Positions 24,138 through 34,844 of a stretch of 64,000 nucleotides of DNA are shown here, in pieces. Source of the DNA: Neisseria sp. Marseille-Q5346 (GTDB lineage: Bacteria > Pseudomonadota > Gammaproteobacteria > Burkholderiales > Neisseriaceae); assembly GCF_946902045.1 (NCBI RefSeq), contig NZ_OX336253.1, forward strand, positions 1,612,001 through 1,676,000, given 5' to 3'. A model generated the notes under the pieces. That model was not told the origin of the DNA, did not search any database, and saw nothing but the letters and a program-made list of their open reading frames with translations. Position 1 is the first letter of the stretch, and the number at the start of each line of letters is the position of its first letter. A program made the translations under genes and the position numbers.

Positions 24138-26753
24138 ATGAACGCATCAGCCGACAACGTCGTCAGCCCAGCCGTAGCCGAGGTAAACAGCCTGGTTGAC
24201 AAGGGTTTACGGGCATTGGACGAGTTTCTTAAGCTCGATCAGGAGCAGATTGACTTCATTGTTGCCAAAGCCTCCATTGCCGCGCTGGACAAACATGGTG
24301 TGCTCGCCATGCACGCGGTGGAAGAAACGGGACGCGGCGTGTTTGAAGATAAGGCGACGAAAAACCTGTTTGCCTGCGAAAACGTCGTGCGCCGCCTGCG
24401 CGATTTGAAAACCGTGGGTGTCATCAGCGAAAACGATGTAACCGGTATTACTGAAATTGCCGATCCGGTCGGCGTGGTTTGCGGTATTGTGCCGACAACC
24501 AATCCGACTTCCACCACCATTTTCAAATCCTTGATTGCGCTGAAAACCCGCAATCCGATTATTTTCTCGTTCCATCCGTCCGCCCAGCAGTGTTCCGCCC
24601 ATGCCGCGCGTATCGTGCGCGATGCGGCGATTGCGGCCGGTGCGCCGGAAAACTGTATCCAGTGGATTGAAAAGCCGTCTATGGAAGGCACTTCCGCGCT
24701 GATGAAGCATCCGGGCGTGGCAACGATTTTGGCGACCGGCGGCAATGCGATGGTAGAAGCCGCGTATTCTTGCGGCAAACCTGCACTCGGTGTCGGAGCG
24801 GGCAACGTACCTGCTTATGTTGAAAAAACGGCGGACATCAAACAGGTGGCACACGATATTGTGATGTCGAAATCTTTCGACAACGGCATGGTGTGCGCCA
24901 GCGAGCAAGCGGTGATTGCCGATAAAGAGATTTACAAAGAGTTGGCCGAAGAATTCAAATCTTACGGCGTGTACTTTGCCAACAAAAAAGAAAAAGCCAT
25001 GCTCGAAGAGTTTATCTTCGGCGTAACGGCGAATTGCGCCAGCTGCGGCGGGGCGAAACTCAATTCTGCGGTAGTGGGCAAACCGGCAACATGGATTGCC
25101 GAACAGGCCGGGTTTAAAGTGCCTGAGAAAACCAACATCATCATCGCCGAATGCCGCGAAGTCGGCCCGAACGAGCCGCTGACTCGCGAAAAACTTTCAC
25201 CTGTTTTGGCCATGATTAAGGCGGATTCGACCGAACAAGGTTTGAAGTTCGCCGAAGAAATGGTTGCCTTTGACGGCTTGGGACACTCCGCCGCCATCCA
25301 TACCGCCGATGAAGAATTGGTCAAAACGTTCGGCTCCCGCGTCAAAGCGCTGCGCGTGATTTGGAATTCGCCTTCCACCTTCGGCGGCATCGGCGATGTG
25401 TACAACGCCTTCCTGCCTTCTCTGACCCTCGGTTGCGGCTCTTACGGTAAAAACGCCGTCGGCGGCAACGTCAGCGCAGTCAATCTGTTAAACATCAAAA
25501 AAGTAGGCCGTCGGAGAAACAACATGCAATGGTTCAAAGTGCCCGCCAAAATCTATTTTGAACGCGATTCCATCCAATATCTGCAAGACATGAAAGACTG
25601 CGAAAAAGTCATGATTGTGACCGACCGTTCGATGGTTGATCTGGGCTTTGTCGATAAAATCACCCACCAACTGCATCAACGCAAAAACAAAGTGACCATC
25701 CAGCTGTTTACCGACGTCGAAGCCGATCCGAGCGTCCAAACCGTCTATAAAGGCACGGATTTGATGCGCAGCTTCCAGCCCGACACAATCATCGCACTGG
25801 GCGGCGGTTCGCCAATGGACGCGGCCAAAGCCATGTGGCTCTTCTACGAGCAGCCGCAAGTCGATTTTGAAGACTTGGTGCAAAAATTCATGGACATCCG
25901 CAAACGCGCCTTCCGCTTCCCTGAATTGGGCCGCAAAGCCAAATTTATCGGCATCCCTACCACATCAGGCACAGGCTCCGAAGTAACACCGTTTACCGTC
26001 ATCAGCGACGGCGACAAAAAATATCCGATTGCCGACTACTCGCTGACACCGACCATTTCGATTGTCGATCCTGCGTTTACCATGACCGTACCGGCAGGTG
26101 TAACCGCCGATACCGGTTTGGACGTACTGACCCACGCCGTAGAAGCATACGTTTCCGTACTGGCGAACGACTTTACAGACGGCCTCGCCCTGCAAGCCAT
26201 TAAGCTCGTGTTCCAATATCTCGAACGCTCCTACAAACACGGTGCGGCCGATCCTGAAGCGCGCGAGCATATGCACAATGCCTCCACCATCGCAGGCATG
26301 GCGTTTGCCAATGCGTTCTTAGGCATCAACCACTCGATGGCACACAAAATCGGCGGCAAATATCACGTTCCGCACGGTCGTGCCAACGCCATCCTGCTGC
26401 CGCACGTCATCCGCTACAACGGCACGCGTCCGCAGAAAACCGCCACCTGGCCGAAGTACAACTACTACAAAGCCGATCTGAAATATCAGGAAATCGCCCG
26501 TACCTTAGGCCTGCCATGCAGCACACCGGCAGAAGGCGTCGAATCCTTCGCCCGCGCCTGCCATGAGCTGGCAGTCAACGTCGGCATCAAAATGTCGTTG
26601 AAAGAGCAGGGCATCGATGAGAAAACCTTCCTCGACGGCAGAAAAGAGCTGGCCATGATGTCTTTTGAAGACCAATGCACCCCGGCCAACCCACGCCTCG
26701 CCATGGTGGCCGATATGGAAGAAATCCTGACCAAAGCCTATTACGGCGAATAA
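24138..26753 (+). CDS. adhE: Bifunctional acetaldehyde-CoA/alcohol dehydrogenase
   Basis: An 871-residue AdhE. Residues 1-450 form the CoA-acylating aldehyde dehydrogenase with the catalytic Cys in SFDNGMVCASEQ. A linker follows, then the iron-dependent alcohol dehydrogenase (ALGGGSPMDAAKAM; metal His residues in the HSMAHKIGGKYHVPHG block). It turns acetyl-CoA into ethanol via acetaldehyde, using two NADH, and assembles into spirosomes in other bacteria. It follows AAGGAGATACACC and a putative FNR-driven promoter. Such a fermentative enzyme is notable in Neisseria, which mostly respire. Confidence 0.95.
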   Translation: MNASADNVVSPAVAEVNSLVDKGLRALDEFLKLDQEQIDFIVAKASIAALDKHGVLAMHAVEETGRGVFEDKATKNLFACENVVRRLRDLKTVGVISENDVTGITEIADPVGVVCGIVPTTNPTSTTIFKSLIALKTRNPIIFSFHPSAQQCSAHAARIVRDAAIAAGAPENCIQWIEKPSMEGTSALMKHPGVATILATGGNAMVEAAYSCGKPALGVGAGNVPAYVEKTADIKQVAHDIVMSKSFDNGMVCASEQAVIADKEIYKELAEEFKSYGVYFANKKEKAMLEEFIFGVTANCASCGGAKLNSAVVGKPATWIAEQAGFKVPEKTNIIIAECREVGPNEPLTREKLSPVLAMIKADSTEQGLKFAEEMVAFDGLGHSAAIHTADEELVKTFGSRVKALRVIWNSPSTFGGIGDVYNAFLPSLTLGCGSYGKNAVGGNVSAVNLLNIKKVGRRRNNMQWFKVPAKIYFERDSIQYLQDMKDCEKVMIVTDRSMVDLGFVDKITHQLHQRKNKVTIQLFTDVEADPSVQTVYKGTDLMRSFQPDTIIALGGGSPMDAAKAMWLFYEQPQVDFEDLVQKFMDIRKRAFRFPELGRKAKFIGIPTTSGTGSEVTPFTVISDGDKKYPIADYSLTPTISIVDPAFTMTVPAGVTADTGLDVLTHAVEAYVSVLANDFTDGLALQAIKLVFQYLERSYKHGAADPEAREHMHNASTIAGMAFANAFLGINHSMAHKIGGKYHVPHGRANAILLPHVIRYNGTRPQKTATWPKYNYYKADLKYQEIARTLGLPCSTPAEGVESFARACHELAVNVGIKMSLKEQGIDEKTFLDGRKELAMMSFEDQCTPANPRLAMVADMEEILTKAYYGE

Positions 26754-26766
26754 AATCGGGCAGATA

Positions 26767-26811
26767 AAAAGGCCGTCTGAAACCTGAATATAGGGTTTCA
26801 GACGGCCTTTT
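26767..26811 (+). terminator. DUS inverted-repeat terminator of adhE
   Basis: AAAAGGCCGTCTGAAACC and its complement lie 14 bases after the adhE stop. Confidence 0.78.
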
Positions 26812-26829
26812 GTATTAGAACTAAAGTTG

Positions 26830-26842
26830 ATACTTATTGTAT
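26830..26842. promoter_or_regulatory. Possible operator of the HTH-MutH gene
   Basis: The inverted repeat ATAC-TTATT-GTAT lies 37 bases before the ATG of a gene whose own N-terminus is a Cro/C-protein-like HTH. Autoregulation through this site is a guess. Confidence 0.3.
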
Positions 26843-26878
26843 GTGGAATTTAATTTGCAAACATTAAGAATAGTCATC

Positions 26879-27559
26879 ATGAAATCAGAAATTTTAAAAC
26901 AATTTGGCAAACATGTTCGTCATTTAAGACAACTACAGGATTTAAGTCAGGAGGCATTGGCTGAAAAAGCGAATATGCACCGGACTTATATCGGAATGAT
27001 AGAACGTGGAGAGCGTAACCCCGCCCTATTAAATCTTATTCGTTTGACTAGCGCATTAGATATTTCTTTACCTGAACTTTTAAGGATTATGTTAATGACG
27101 GAAACTGTGATAATGAATCTAACTGATTCGTATGGTTTTTTTAGAAAAAACGCCGGAAGAACGCTAGGAGATCTAAAACTTGAATATCAAACCAGATTTC
27201 CCAAGTTCACCTCTGAAATGAAGATAAATAAAGGCGGAGTAGGGCAGTTTATCGAGAAATTGATAGGACTTAAGAATACAAATGCTTTGACAGATTTTGC
27301 TGATGGTGAGCTGAAAACCAATAAAGCAGATAAAGATGGTGCGCCACTAGAGACTATGTTTATCTCGCAGATTTCCAGTAACTTTGATCAGTTAATCAGC
27401 GATCAGATAAGCTTTGAAGATAGTTGGATATACCAAAAAATTAAGAATTTGCTATATGTTCCTATCTGTAAAGTCGACAACAATCCTGACCAATGGTACA
27501 ACCGTTTTCAGAATGGCAGAAGAATAAATATCCCTTGTGAATTCAGTATCATGATTTGA
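26879..27559 (+). CDS. HTH domain fused to a MutH/Sau3AI-type endonuclease, C-terminally shortened
   Basis: A 226-residue fusion. Residues 1-75 are an Xre/C-protein-like HTH (LRQLQDLSQEALAEKANMHRTYIGMIERGERNPAL). Residues 93-200 align with MutH: TLGDL, KGGVGQFIEKLIG, DFADGELKT, PLETMF and IYQKIKNLLYVPI. The catalytic set Glu126, Asp139, Glu144 and Lys146 is intact, implying GATC-type cleavage. The protein ends well before the C-terminal arm of MutH, so it may be truncated. The gene is A+T-rich, has no partner methylase and converges on drg. ATG 26879 is the family-like start. Confidence 0.82.
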   Translation: MKSEILKQFGKHVRHLRQLQDLSQEALAEKANMHRTYIGMIERGERNPALLNLIRLTSALDISLPELLRIMLMTETVIMNLTDSYGFFRKNAGRTLGDLKLEYQTRFPKFTSEMKINKGGVGQFIEKLIGLKNTNALTDFADGELKTNKADKDGAPLETMFISQISSNFDQLISDQISFEDSWIYQKIKNLLYVPICKVDNNPDQWYNRFQNGRRINIPCEFSIMI

Positions 27560-27578
27560 AATCAAAACGCCTTGGGAG

Positions 27579-28352
27579 TTAGGCGCAATTTATTGATTTT
27601 TTGTAAAGTCCGCGACCAATGAATTCGATCATATTTTGATCACGCAAAATTTGCAATTGTTGGCGGATTTTGTCTTTGATATGGTTGTTTTGGGGAAATT
27701 GGATGGATAGTTTGTTTTCAAATTCATACATTTGTGACAATGTGAATTCTTCGGGGAGTTGATCGATACATTTCATAATAGCTAAAAGCCAGCCTTTGCG
27801 TTCCGTATTTTGGTTGCGTAAAAATAGATTGGATTGCCATTTTTTCAGAACGATTTCGGGTTCGATAATGCGGGAATTGTCTATTAAGAATATTTTGCCG
27901 CTTTCAGGTAAAGGTACAAGATTAATGGAACACATGATGTGGTGCGGTCGGTTTTTAATACCTTTATTTCTGGGAATAATCATGTCCGGTGTTATGAAAT
28001 GTTTAGGTACAAGCACCAATTGCTGTATGGAGTAATCCGCTTTTTTATATGCAAGAAAGAAAAAGTTGGGGTTGGTATCTGACTGGATGCGCTCCAACAT
28101 GGTGTGATATGCACCGTCAGGTACACTGTTACCTATAGTTTTTTGATTTTTACTCTTTAATTCATATTGCTCGTGACAGTTTGGACAAAAGAGGTCTGCA
28201 ACAGGTTTGTTATTGGTAAATCTCTGCATTGGCCTGCTTCCGCAACAGGGGCAGTAGCCGTTTTTTTCTAGCCAAGCCTCGCTCATTACACGGATTTTGT
28301 GGGTTGCTTTATTTTGTTGCTTTCCCAATTCGGTATCGAAAAATAAATTCAT
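27579..28352 (-). CDS. drg: DpnI-like methyl-directed restriction endonuclease (dam-replacing gene)
   Basis: A 257-residue protein closely resembling DpnI throughout. It has Cys pairs for zinc (YCPCCG and FCPNC) and the catalytic Asp53, Glu64 and Lys66 (PVAD...YELKSK) at DpnI numbering. The C-terminal winged helix (HIKDKIRQQLQILRDQNMIEF) reads methylated DNA. DpnI cuts GATC only when the adenine is methylated, so the gene excludes Dam-modified DNA. The neisserial dam-replacing gene encodes this type. The ATG at 28352 starts the DpnI-like region; a longer frame runs into a Correia element and was rejected. Confidence 0.93.
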   Translation of the reverse strand: MNLFFDTELGKQQNKATHKIRVMSEAWLEKNGYCPCCGSRPMQRFTNNKPVADLFCPNCHEQYELKSKNQKTIGNSVPDGAYHTMLERIQSDTNPNFFFLAYKKADYSIQQLVLVPKHFITPDMIIPRNKGIKNRPHHIMCSINLVPLPESGKIFLIDNSRIIEPEIVLKKWQSNLFLRNQNTERKGWLLAIMKCIDQLPEEFTLSQMYEFENKLSIQFPQNNHIKDKIRQQLQILRDQNMIEFIGRGLYKKSINCA

Positions 28353-28373
28353 GTTTTGGATTTTGAGATTTAA

Positions 28374-28404
28374 GTTATAGTGGATTAAATTTAAATCAGG
28401 ACAA
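28374..28404 (-). promoter_or_regulatory. Possible CREE-borne promoter for drg
   Basis: Reading toward drg, TTGTCC (28404-28399) and TATAAC (28379-28374) are 19 bases apart. The latter is formed by the outer end of the Correia terminal repeat and sits about 22 bases before the drg ATG. Correia ends are known to create such promoters; the long spacer lowers confidence. Confidence 0.4.
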
Positions 28405-28482
28405 GGCGACGAAGCTGCAGACAGTACAGATAGTACGGCAAGGCGAGGCAAAGCCGTACTGGTTTAAAGTTAATCCACTATA
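28376..28482. mobile_element. Correia repeat-enclosed element (CREE), 107 bp
   Basis: A complete neisserial miniature element. The inverted ends TATAGTGGATTAA... and ...TTAATCCACTATA enclose the typical core with GTACGGCAAGGCGAGGC. TA lies at both borders, as for insertion at TA. It sits directly upstream of drg and may affect its transcription. Confidence 0.92.
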
Positions 28483-28519
28483 TTTGATGTCTGTAATGTA
28501 GACAACCCAATCTACCTTA

Positions 28520-28565
28520 AAAAGGTCGTCTAAAAACCCTGTTTCCAAGTTTTCAGACGACCTTT
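28520..28565. terminator. DUS-variant hairpin 3' of leuS
   Basis: The arms are AAAGGTCGTCTAAAAA and the complement of AAAGGTCGTCTGAAAA, the AGGTCGTCTGAA dialect, with one arm mutated (TCTAAA). Confidence 0.6.
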
Positions 28566-28596
28566 CCTAATTACAGCAATTAATGCCGAATCAGCT

Positions 28597-31287
<2,691 letters not shown>

Positions 31288-31382
31288 TCAGAAGCGGATT
31301 GCTTGTATCGTAACATCATGTCAAACCGCTTTGGCATTGTTGTTTCCCGTTTGTTTTTATATGGAGGAATGCAAACAATCAA

Positions 31383-31416
31383 AAGGCCGTCTGAAAACAG
31401 GGTTTCAGACGGCCTT
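31383..31416. repeat. DUS inverted pair
   Basis: AAGGCCGTCTGAAAA and its complement lie between divergent leuS and dnaJ, just upstream of the putative dnaJ promoter. Confidence 0.6.
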
Positions 31417-31427
31417 AAAAATATCGA

Positions 31428-31456
31428 CTTGAGTTTTTTACCTTCCGCCCACATAT
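31428..31456 (+). promoter_or_regulatory. Putative heat-shock (RpoH-type) promoter of dnaJ
   Basis: CTTGAG (31428-31433), a 14-base spacer and CCCACATAT (31448-31456) resemble the sigma-32 consensus CTTGAAA-N(11-16)-CCCCATNT. They end 39 bases before the dnaJ ATG. Confidence 0.45.
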
Positions 31457-31495
31457 TCCACCCAGTTTGAATTCATTCTTAACACTATCAAAATT

Positions 31496-32665
31496 ATGAG
31501 CAATAAAGATTATTACGAAACCCTTGGTGTTGCCCGCAGCGCTAGCGACGATGAAATCAAAAAAGCCTACCGCAAGCTGGCAATGAAATACCATCCCGAC
31601 CGCAACCCTGACAACAAAGAAGCGGAAGAAAAATTTAAAGAAGTCCAAAAAGCTTACGACACCTTGTCTGACAAGGAAAAACGTACCATGTACGACCAAT
31701 ACGGCCATGCTGCGTTCGAACAGGGCGCAGGTGCGGGCGGATTCGGTGGCTTTGGCGGTTTTGGCGGCCAAGGCGGATTCGGTGGTGCGCAAGGCTTCGA
31801 TTTTTCCGATATTTTCAGCCAAATGTTCGGCGGTGGCGGCAGCGCAGGCGGCCGTCAGCCGGATTACAGCGGTGCGGACTTGCAGGTCGGCATAGAGATT
31901 TCGCTTGAAGAAGCCGCCAAAGGCGTGAAAAAACGCATCAACATTCCGACTTACGAAGAATGTGATGTCTGCCACGGCTCAGGTGCCAAACCGGGCACAT
32001 CCGCATCGACTTGTTCGACCTGTCACGGCTCAGGTACGGTGCACGTCCGCCAAGCCATTTTCCAAATGCAGCAGACTTGTCCGACTTGTCACGGTACAGG
32101 CAAAGAAATCAAAGATCCTTGCGTCAAATGCCGTGGCGAAGGCCGCACCAAAACCAGCAAAACGGTTGAAGTCAACATTCCGGCAGGCATCGACGACGGT
32201 CAACGTATCCGCTTGAGTGGTGAGGGCGAGCCGGGTCAACACGGCGCACCGGCAGGCGATTTGTACGTCAATGTCCGCGTAAGACAGCACAAAATCTTCG
32301 AGCGCAACGGCTTGGACCTGCATTGCGAACTGCCGATCAGCTTTGCCATTGCCGCATTGGGTGGCGAAGTCGAAGTGCCGACTTTGGACGGTAAAGTCAA
32401 ACTGCACATTCCGAAAGAAACGCAAACCGGCCGCCGCATGCGCGTGAAAGGCAAAGGCATCAAGTCTCTGCGTTCCAGCTCGACCGGCGATTTGTACTGC
32501 CACATTTTGGTTGAAACTCCGGTCAACCTGACCGATCGTCAGAAAGAGCTGTTGGAAGAATTTGAAAAAATCTCCTCCGGCCTCAATCTCAGCCAAACCC
32601 CGCGCAAAAAATCGTTTTGGGAAAAAGTAGGCGAAAAAGTAGGCGATTTGTTCTCCGATAATTAA
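31496..32665 (+). CDS. dnaJ: Molecular chaperone DnaJ
   Basis: A 389-residue type I DnaJ. The J-domain (1-70) has the HPDR motif ([10 protein letters not shown]). A Gly/Phe-rich linker follows ([19 protein letters not shown]). Four zinc-finger repeats [24 protein letters not shown] and CVKCRGEG come next, then the C-terminal substrate-binding domains. It stimulates DnaK ATPase in protein folding and stress. The ATG has almost no Shine-Dalgarno. No dnaK or grpE is adjacent. A DUS terminator follows. Confidence 0.96.
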   Translation: MSNKDYYETLGVARSASDDEIKKAYRKLAMKYHPDRNPDNKEAEEKFKEVQKAYDTLSDKEKRTMYDQYGHAAFEQGAGAGGFGGFGGFGGQGGFGGAQGFDFSDIFSQMFGGGGSAGGRQPDYSGADLQVGIEISLEEAAKGVKKRINIPTYEECDVCHGSGAKPGTSASTCSTCHGSGTVHVRQAIFQMQQTCPTCHGTGKEIKDPCVKCRGEGRTKTSKTVEVNIPAGIDDGQRIRLSGEGEPGQHGAPAGDLYVNVRVRQHKIFERNGLDLHCELPISFAIAALGGEVEVPTLDGKVKLHIPKETQTGRRMRVKGKGIKSLRSSSTGDLYCHILVETPVNLTDRQKELLEEFEKISSGLNLSQTPRKKSFWEKVGEKVGDLFSDN

Positions 32666-32673
32666 TCGCTGTG

Positions 32674-32722
32674 AAAAAGGCCGTCTGAAACCTGTTTACA
32701 TTGGGTTTCAGACGGCCTTTTT
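32674..32722. terminator. DUS inverted-repeat terminator (bidirectional)
   Basis: AAAAAGGCCGTCTGAAACC and its complement lie between converging dnaJ and the marR-type gene. Confidence 0.78.
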
Positions 32723-32730
32723 TATATTTT

Positions 32731-33174
32731 TCAGACTTTTATCATCTTTTGTTGCTTCAATATAATTTTCTGTGCCATTTCCAAAAACAGTTTCTGCTCG
32801 TCTGCCGACAGATCCGCCAAGGATTCTTGGTTGATGGCTTTGGCAATTTCGGTGGAGCTTGATTGTAAAGTACGCGCGTGTTCTGTCAGCATAATCAAAC
32901 GGCTGCGTGCATCTTCAGGATTAGGCTCCCGTGTAATCAATCCGTCTCGCTCCATCCGTGCCAGAGTGTTGGCAATCGTTGCCTGCTTCAAATCGGCACG
33001 CTCAACTAATTCCTGTTGGCTCAAGCCGTCTTTATTCCATAGCTCGATCAAAATTGGAAATTGTGCAGGCGCAATCCCCAGTGGTTTTAAGCCTTCGCTC
33101 AATAAAATGGCAAATTGGCGGGCAATATGGTTCATCAAATAGCCGGCTGATTGGTCTTTGAATGAGTCGTTCAC
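32731..33174 (-). CDS. MarR family transcriptional regulator
   Basis: A 147-residue winged-helix repressor: PAQFPILIELWNKDGLSQQELVERADLKQATIANTLARMERDGLI is the MarR HTH, and REPNPEDARSRLIML forms the wing. It is divergent from a three-gene set (membrane protein, cytochrome b561, ABM-domain lipoprotein). Three ATAGC-NN-GCTAT palindromes lie in the shared intergenic region. It probably represses itself and that set. The inducing ligand is unknown, and it is not FarR-like in sequence. Confidence 0.92.
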   Translation of the reverse strand: MNDSFKDQSAGYLMNHIARQFAILLSEGLKPLGIAPAQFPILIELWNKDGLSQQELVERADLKQATIANTLARMERDGLITREPNPEDARSRLIMLTEHARTLQSSSTEIAKAINQESLADLSADEQKLFLEMAQKIILKQQKMIKV

Positions 33175-33218
33175 TTTGTTTCCTTTAAAATCAGATTGTT
33201 GCGGATTATATCACAAAT

Positions 33219-33277
33219 ATAGCTTGCTATCTTAATCCATAGCACGCTATACTTATTTCAACTAGATAGCTTGCTAT
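33219..33277. promoter_or_regulatory. Triple palindromic operator (probable MarR sites)
   Basis: ATAGCTTGCTAT (33219-33230), ATAGCACGCTAT (33239-33250) and ATAGCTTGCTAT (33266-33277) are three 12-base palindromes, with centres 20 and 27 bases apart, between the divergent regulator and its putative target genes. Confidence 0.75.
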
Positions 33278-33323
33278 TTAAATGCTTTCAGACGACCTCT
33301 CTTAAATGTTCAAGGAAACCATA

Positions 33324-33779
33324 ATGAACCGCAATACTTTACGCAAAATCCACGCCGCCGCAGGGGTGGGCGCATTTTTATTCATCGCTTCGTTTTGGAG
33401 CAGCACCGTGTTCAGCGAACTCTTCGGCTCGCACGAAACCGTCGCCACCGTGAAGCAAATCATTGTTTATGCGCTGTTCGGGTTGATTGCCTGCATGGCA
33501 ACCGCAGGCGCAACAGGCATGAAAATGGGCGGCAAAAGCAAACACGCCGCGATTGCCGCCAAACGCCACCGTATGCCCTTTATCGCCGCCAACGGAGTAT
33601 TGATTTTGCTGCCTTGCGCGTTTTTCTTAAACAGCCGCGCCGCCGCAGGACAGTTTGACAGCGTGTTTTACATCGTCCAAAGCATAGAACTGATTGCAGG
33701 CACGGCGAATCTGACGCTGTTGGGACTGAGCATGAAAGACGGATTTTCTATCCGTAAACCCAAATTGAAATCCATTTAA
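33324..33779 (+). CDS. Integral membrane protein of unknown function
   Basis: A 151-residue protein with four predicted transmembrane segments (about 13-30, 45-68, 87-105 and 118-140) and a basic C-terminal tail. His residues (HAAAGVG near the start, HRMPF in the middle) sit near membrane edges, which would suit haem or quinone contact, but no family is recognised. ATG 33324 follows CAAGGAAACC. It heads a putative operon with cytochrome b561 and a secreted ABM-domain protein under the MarR-type operator. Confidence 0.75.
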   Translation: MNRNTLRKIHAAAGVGAFLFIASFWSSTVFSELFGSHETVATVKQIIVYALFGLIACMATAGATGMKMGGKSKHAAIAAKRHRMPFIAANGVLILLPCAFFLNSRAAAGQFDSVFYIVQSIELIAGTANLTLLGLSMKDGFSIRKPKLKSI

Positions 33780-33802
33780 TTGTTAATTTAAGAGAAAACA
33801 TC

Positions 33803-34240
33803 ATGAAACCTGATACTCCGCAACGTTACGGCATTACAACCCGCTTTCTGCATTGGACTATGGCGGCCTGCTATCTGTTTATGTTTGCAACCGCCATTGC
33901 TTGGAATATGGATGAAAGTCTGAAGTTTTTGACTAATCCTCATAAGGCGGTTGGCTTTCTTCTGCTGATATTGTCTGCTTGGCGTGTGATGCGGGCAATC
34001 CGCCAGTCCAGCAATCGACCGGTTGGCAGTATGGCTGCCAAATTTGGACATTGGGCAATGTATCTCCTGATGCTTGCCGTTCCAGTCACAGGTGTTATGA
34101 GACAAATTACTCAGGAAGGACAGATTCACGGAGCACTGGCATTTTCGTTGCTGTTCTTGTCTCTGGGACATATCGGTATGGTCGTTTACCACTACATCAA
34201 AGGCGAATCCGTAATGCCCCGAATGTTCGGAAGAGCTTAA
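33803..34240 (+). CDS. Cytochrome b561-type membrane protein
   Basis: A 145-residue four-helix protein of the prokaryotic cytochrome b561 family. Candidate haem-ligand His residues occur in FLHWTM (helix 1), NPHKAVG (helix 2 start), KFGHWAMY (helix 3) and LGHIGMVVYHY (helix 4). Family members oxidise quinol or pass electrons to superoxide or other acceptors. It is slightly short. It lies 23 bases after the upstream membrane-protein gene, in the MarR-controlled set. Confidence 0.82.
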   Translation: MKPDTPQRYGITTRFLHWTMAACYLFMFATAIAWNMDESLKFLTNPHKAVGFLLLILSAWRVMRAIRQSSNRPVGSMAAKFGHWAMYLLMLAVPVTGVMRQITQEGQIHGALAFSLLFLSLGHIGMVVYHYIKGESVMPRMFGRA

Positions 34241-34279
34241 ATATCTCACATCAATTTAAACCTATAAGGAGCTATCCAT

Positions 34280-34750
34280 ATGAATATCCGTAAAAAAACA
34301 GCTCTGATTGCCGCTGCCGCCACTGCCTTTGTCGCTGTCGGTTGTACTGCAAATGCCAAACAGTGGCAGGAAAAATGTGAAGCCTTTCAAAACAGTGTTG
34401 TCCTCATTAATACTTTTGAAGTGCCGCAGGGTAAAGAAGCCGAAGCTTTGGCTTCTTGGCAAAAAGCGCGTGATTTTTTGAAAACCCAGCCGGGCTATAT
34501 AGCTACGCGCCTGCACCAAAATATAGATCCAAACGGTAAATATCATTTGGTCAACGTAGCCCGTTGGCGCAATATGGAAGATTTTAAAGCCGCTACTGCC
34601 AAGATGCGTCAGGCCCTGCCGGATAATATGCCTGAAGGGGTTACAGCCAGCCCGGGTTTGTTTAAAGTGATTGAAAACGATATGCCGCATGGTTTTGGCG
34701 GATATAATGGCAAAGGATTCGGCCGTAAATTTGAAGTATGCGGCAAGTAA
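34280..34750 (+). CDS. Lipoprotein with antibiotic-biosynthesis-monooxygenase (ABM) fold
   Basis: A 156-residue protein. An N-terminal lipoprotein-like signal (KKTALIAAAATAFVAVGCTA) is followed by an ABM dimeric alpha-beta barrel (VVLINTFEVPQGKEAEALASWQKARDFLKTQPGYIATRLHQ; YHLVNVARWRNMEDFKAA). ABM proteins include small monooxygenases and haem-degrading enzymes; residues deciding between them are not evident. It ends the MarR-associated gene set and is followed by a DUS hairpin. Confidence 0.8.
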   Translation: MNIRKKTALIAAAATAFVAVGCTANAKQWQEKCEAFQNSVVLINTFEVPQGKEAEALASWQKARDFLKTQPGYIATRLHQNIDPNGKYHLVNVARWRNMEDFKAATAKMRQALPDNMPEGVTASPGLFKVIENDMPHGFGGYNGKGFGRKFEVCGK

Positions 34751-34754
34751 TCGC

Positions 34755-34795
34755 AGGCCGTCTGAAACCTGCTTGAATGAGGTTTCAGATGGCCT
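34755..34795 (+). terminator. DUS-pair terminator with one degenerate arm
   Basis: AGGCCGTCTGAAACC pairs with GGTTTCAGATGGCCT (one base off the DUS complement) before a T-rich stretch, five bases after the stop. Confidence 0.65.
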
Positions 34796-34811
34796 TTTGT
34801 TTTTCTTTTTG

Positions 34812-34840
34812 TTGCTTCAGGCTATGGTTTGCCTTACAAT
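34812..34840 (+). promoter_or_regulatory. Promoter of the manganese riboswitch transcript
   Basis: TTGCTT (34812-34817) and TACAAT (34835-34840) are 17 bases apart and place the start a few bases into the riboswitch. Confidence 0.6.
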
Positions 34841-34844
34841 TCGC

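Noticed and set aside
28353..28451. N-terminal extension of the DpnI-like gene
   Set aside because: The extra 33 codons lie mostly in the Correia element and have no counterpart in DpnI.
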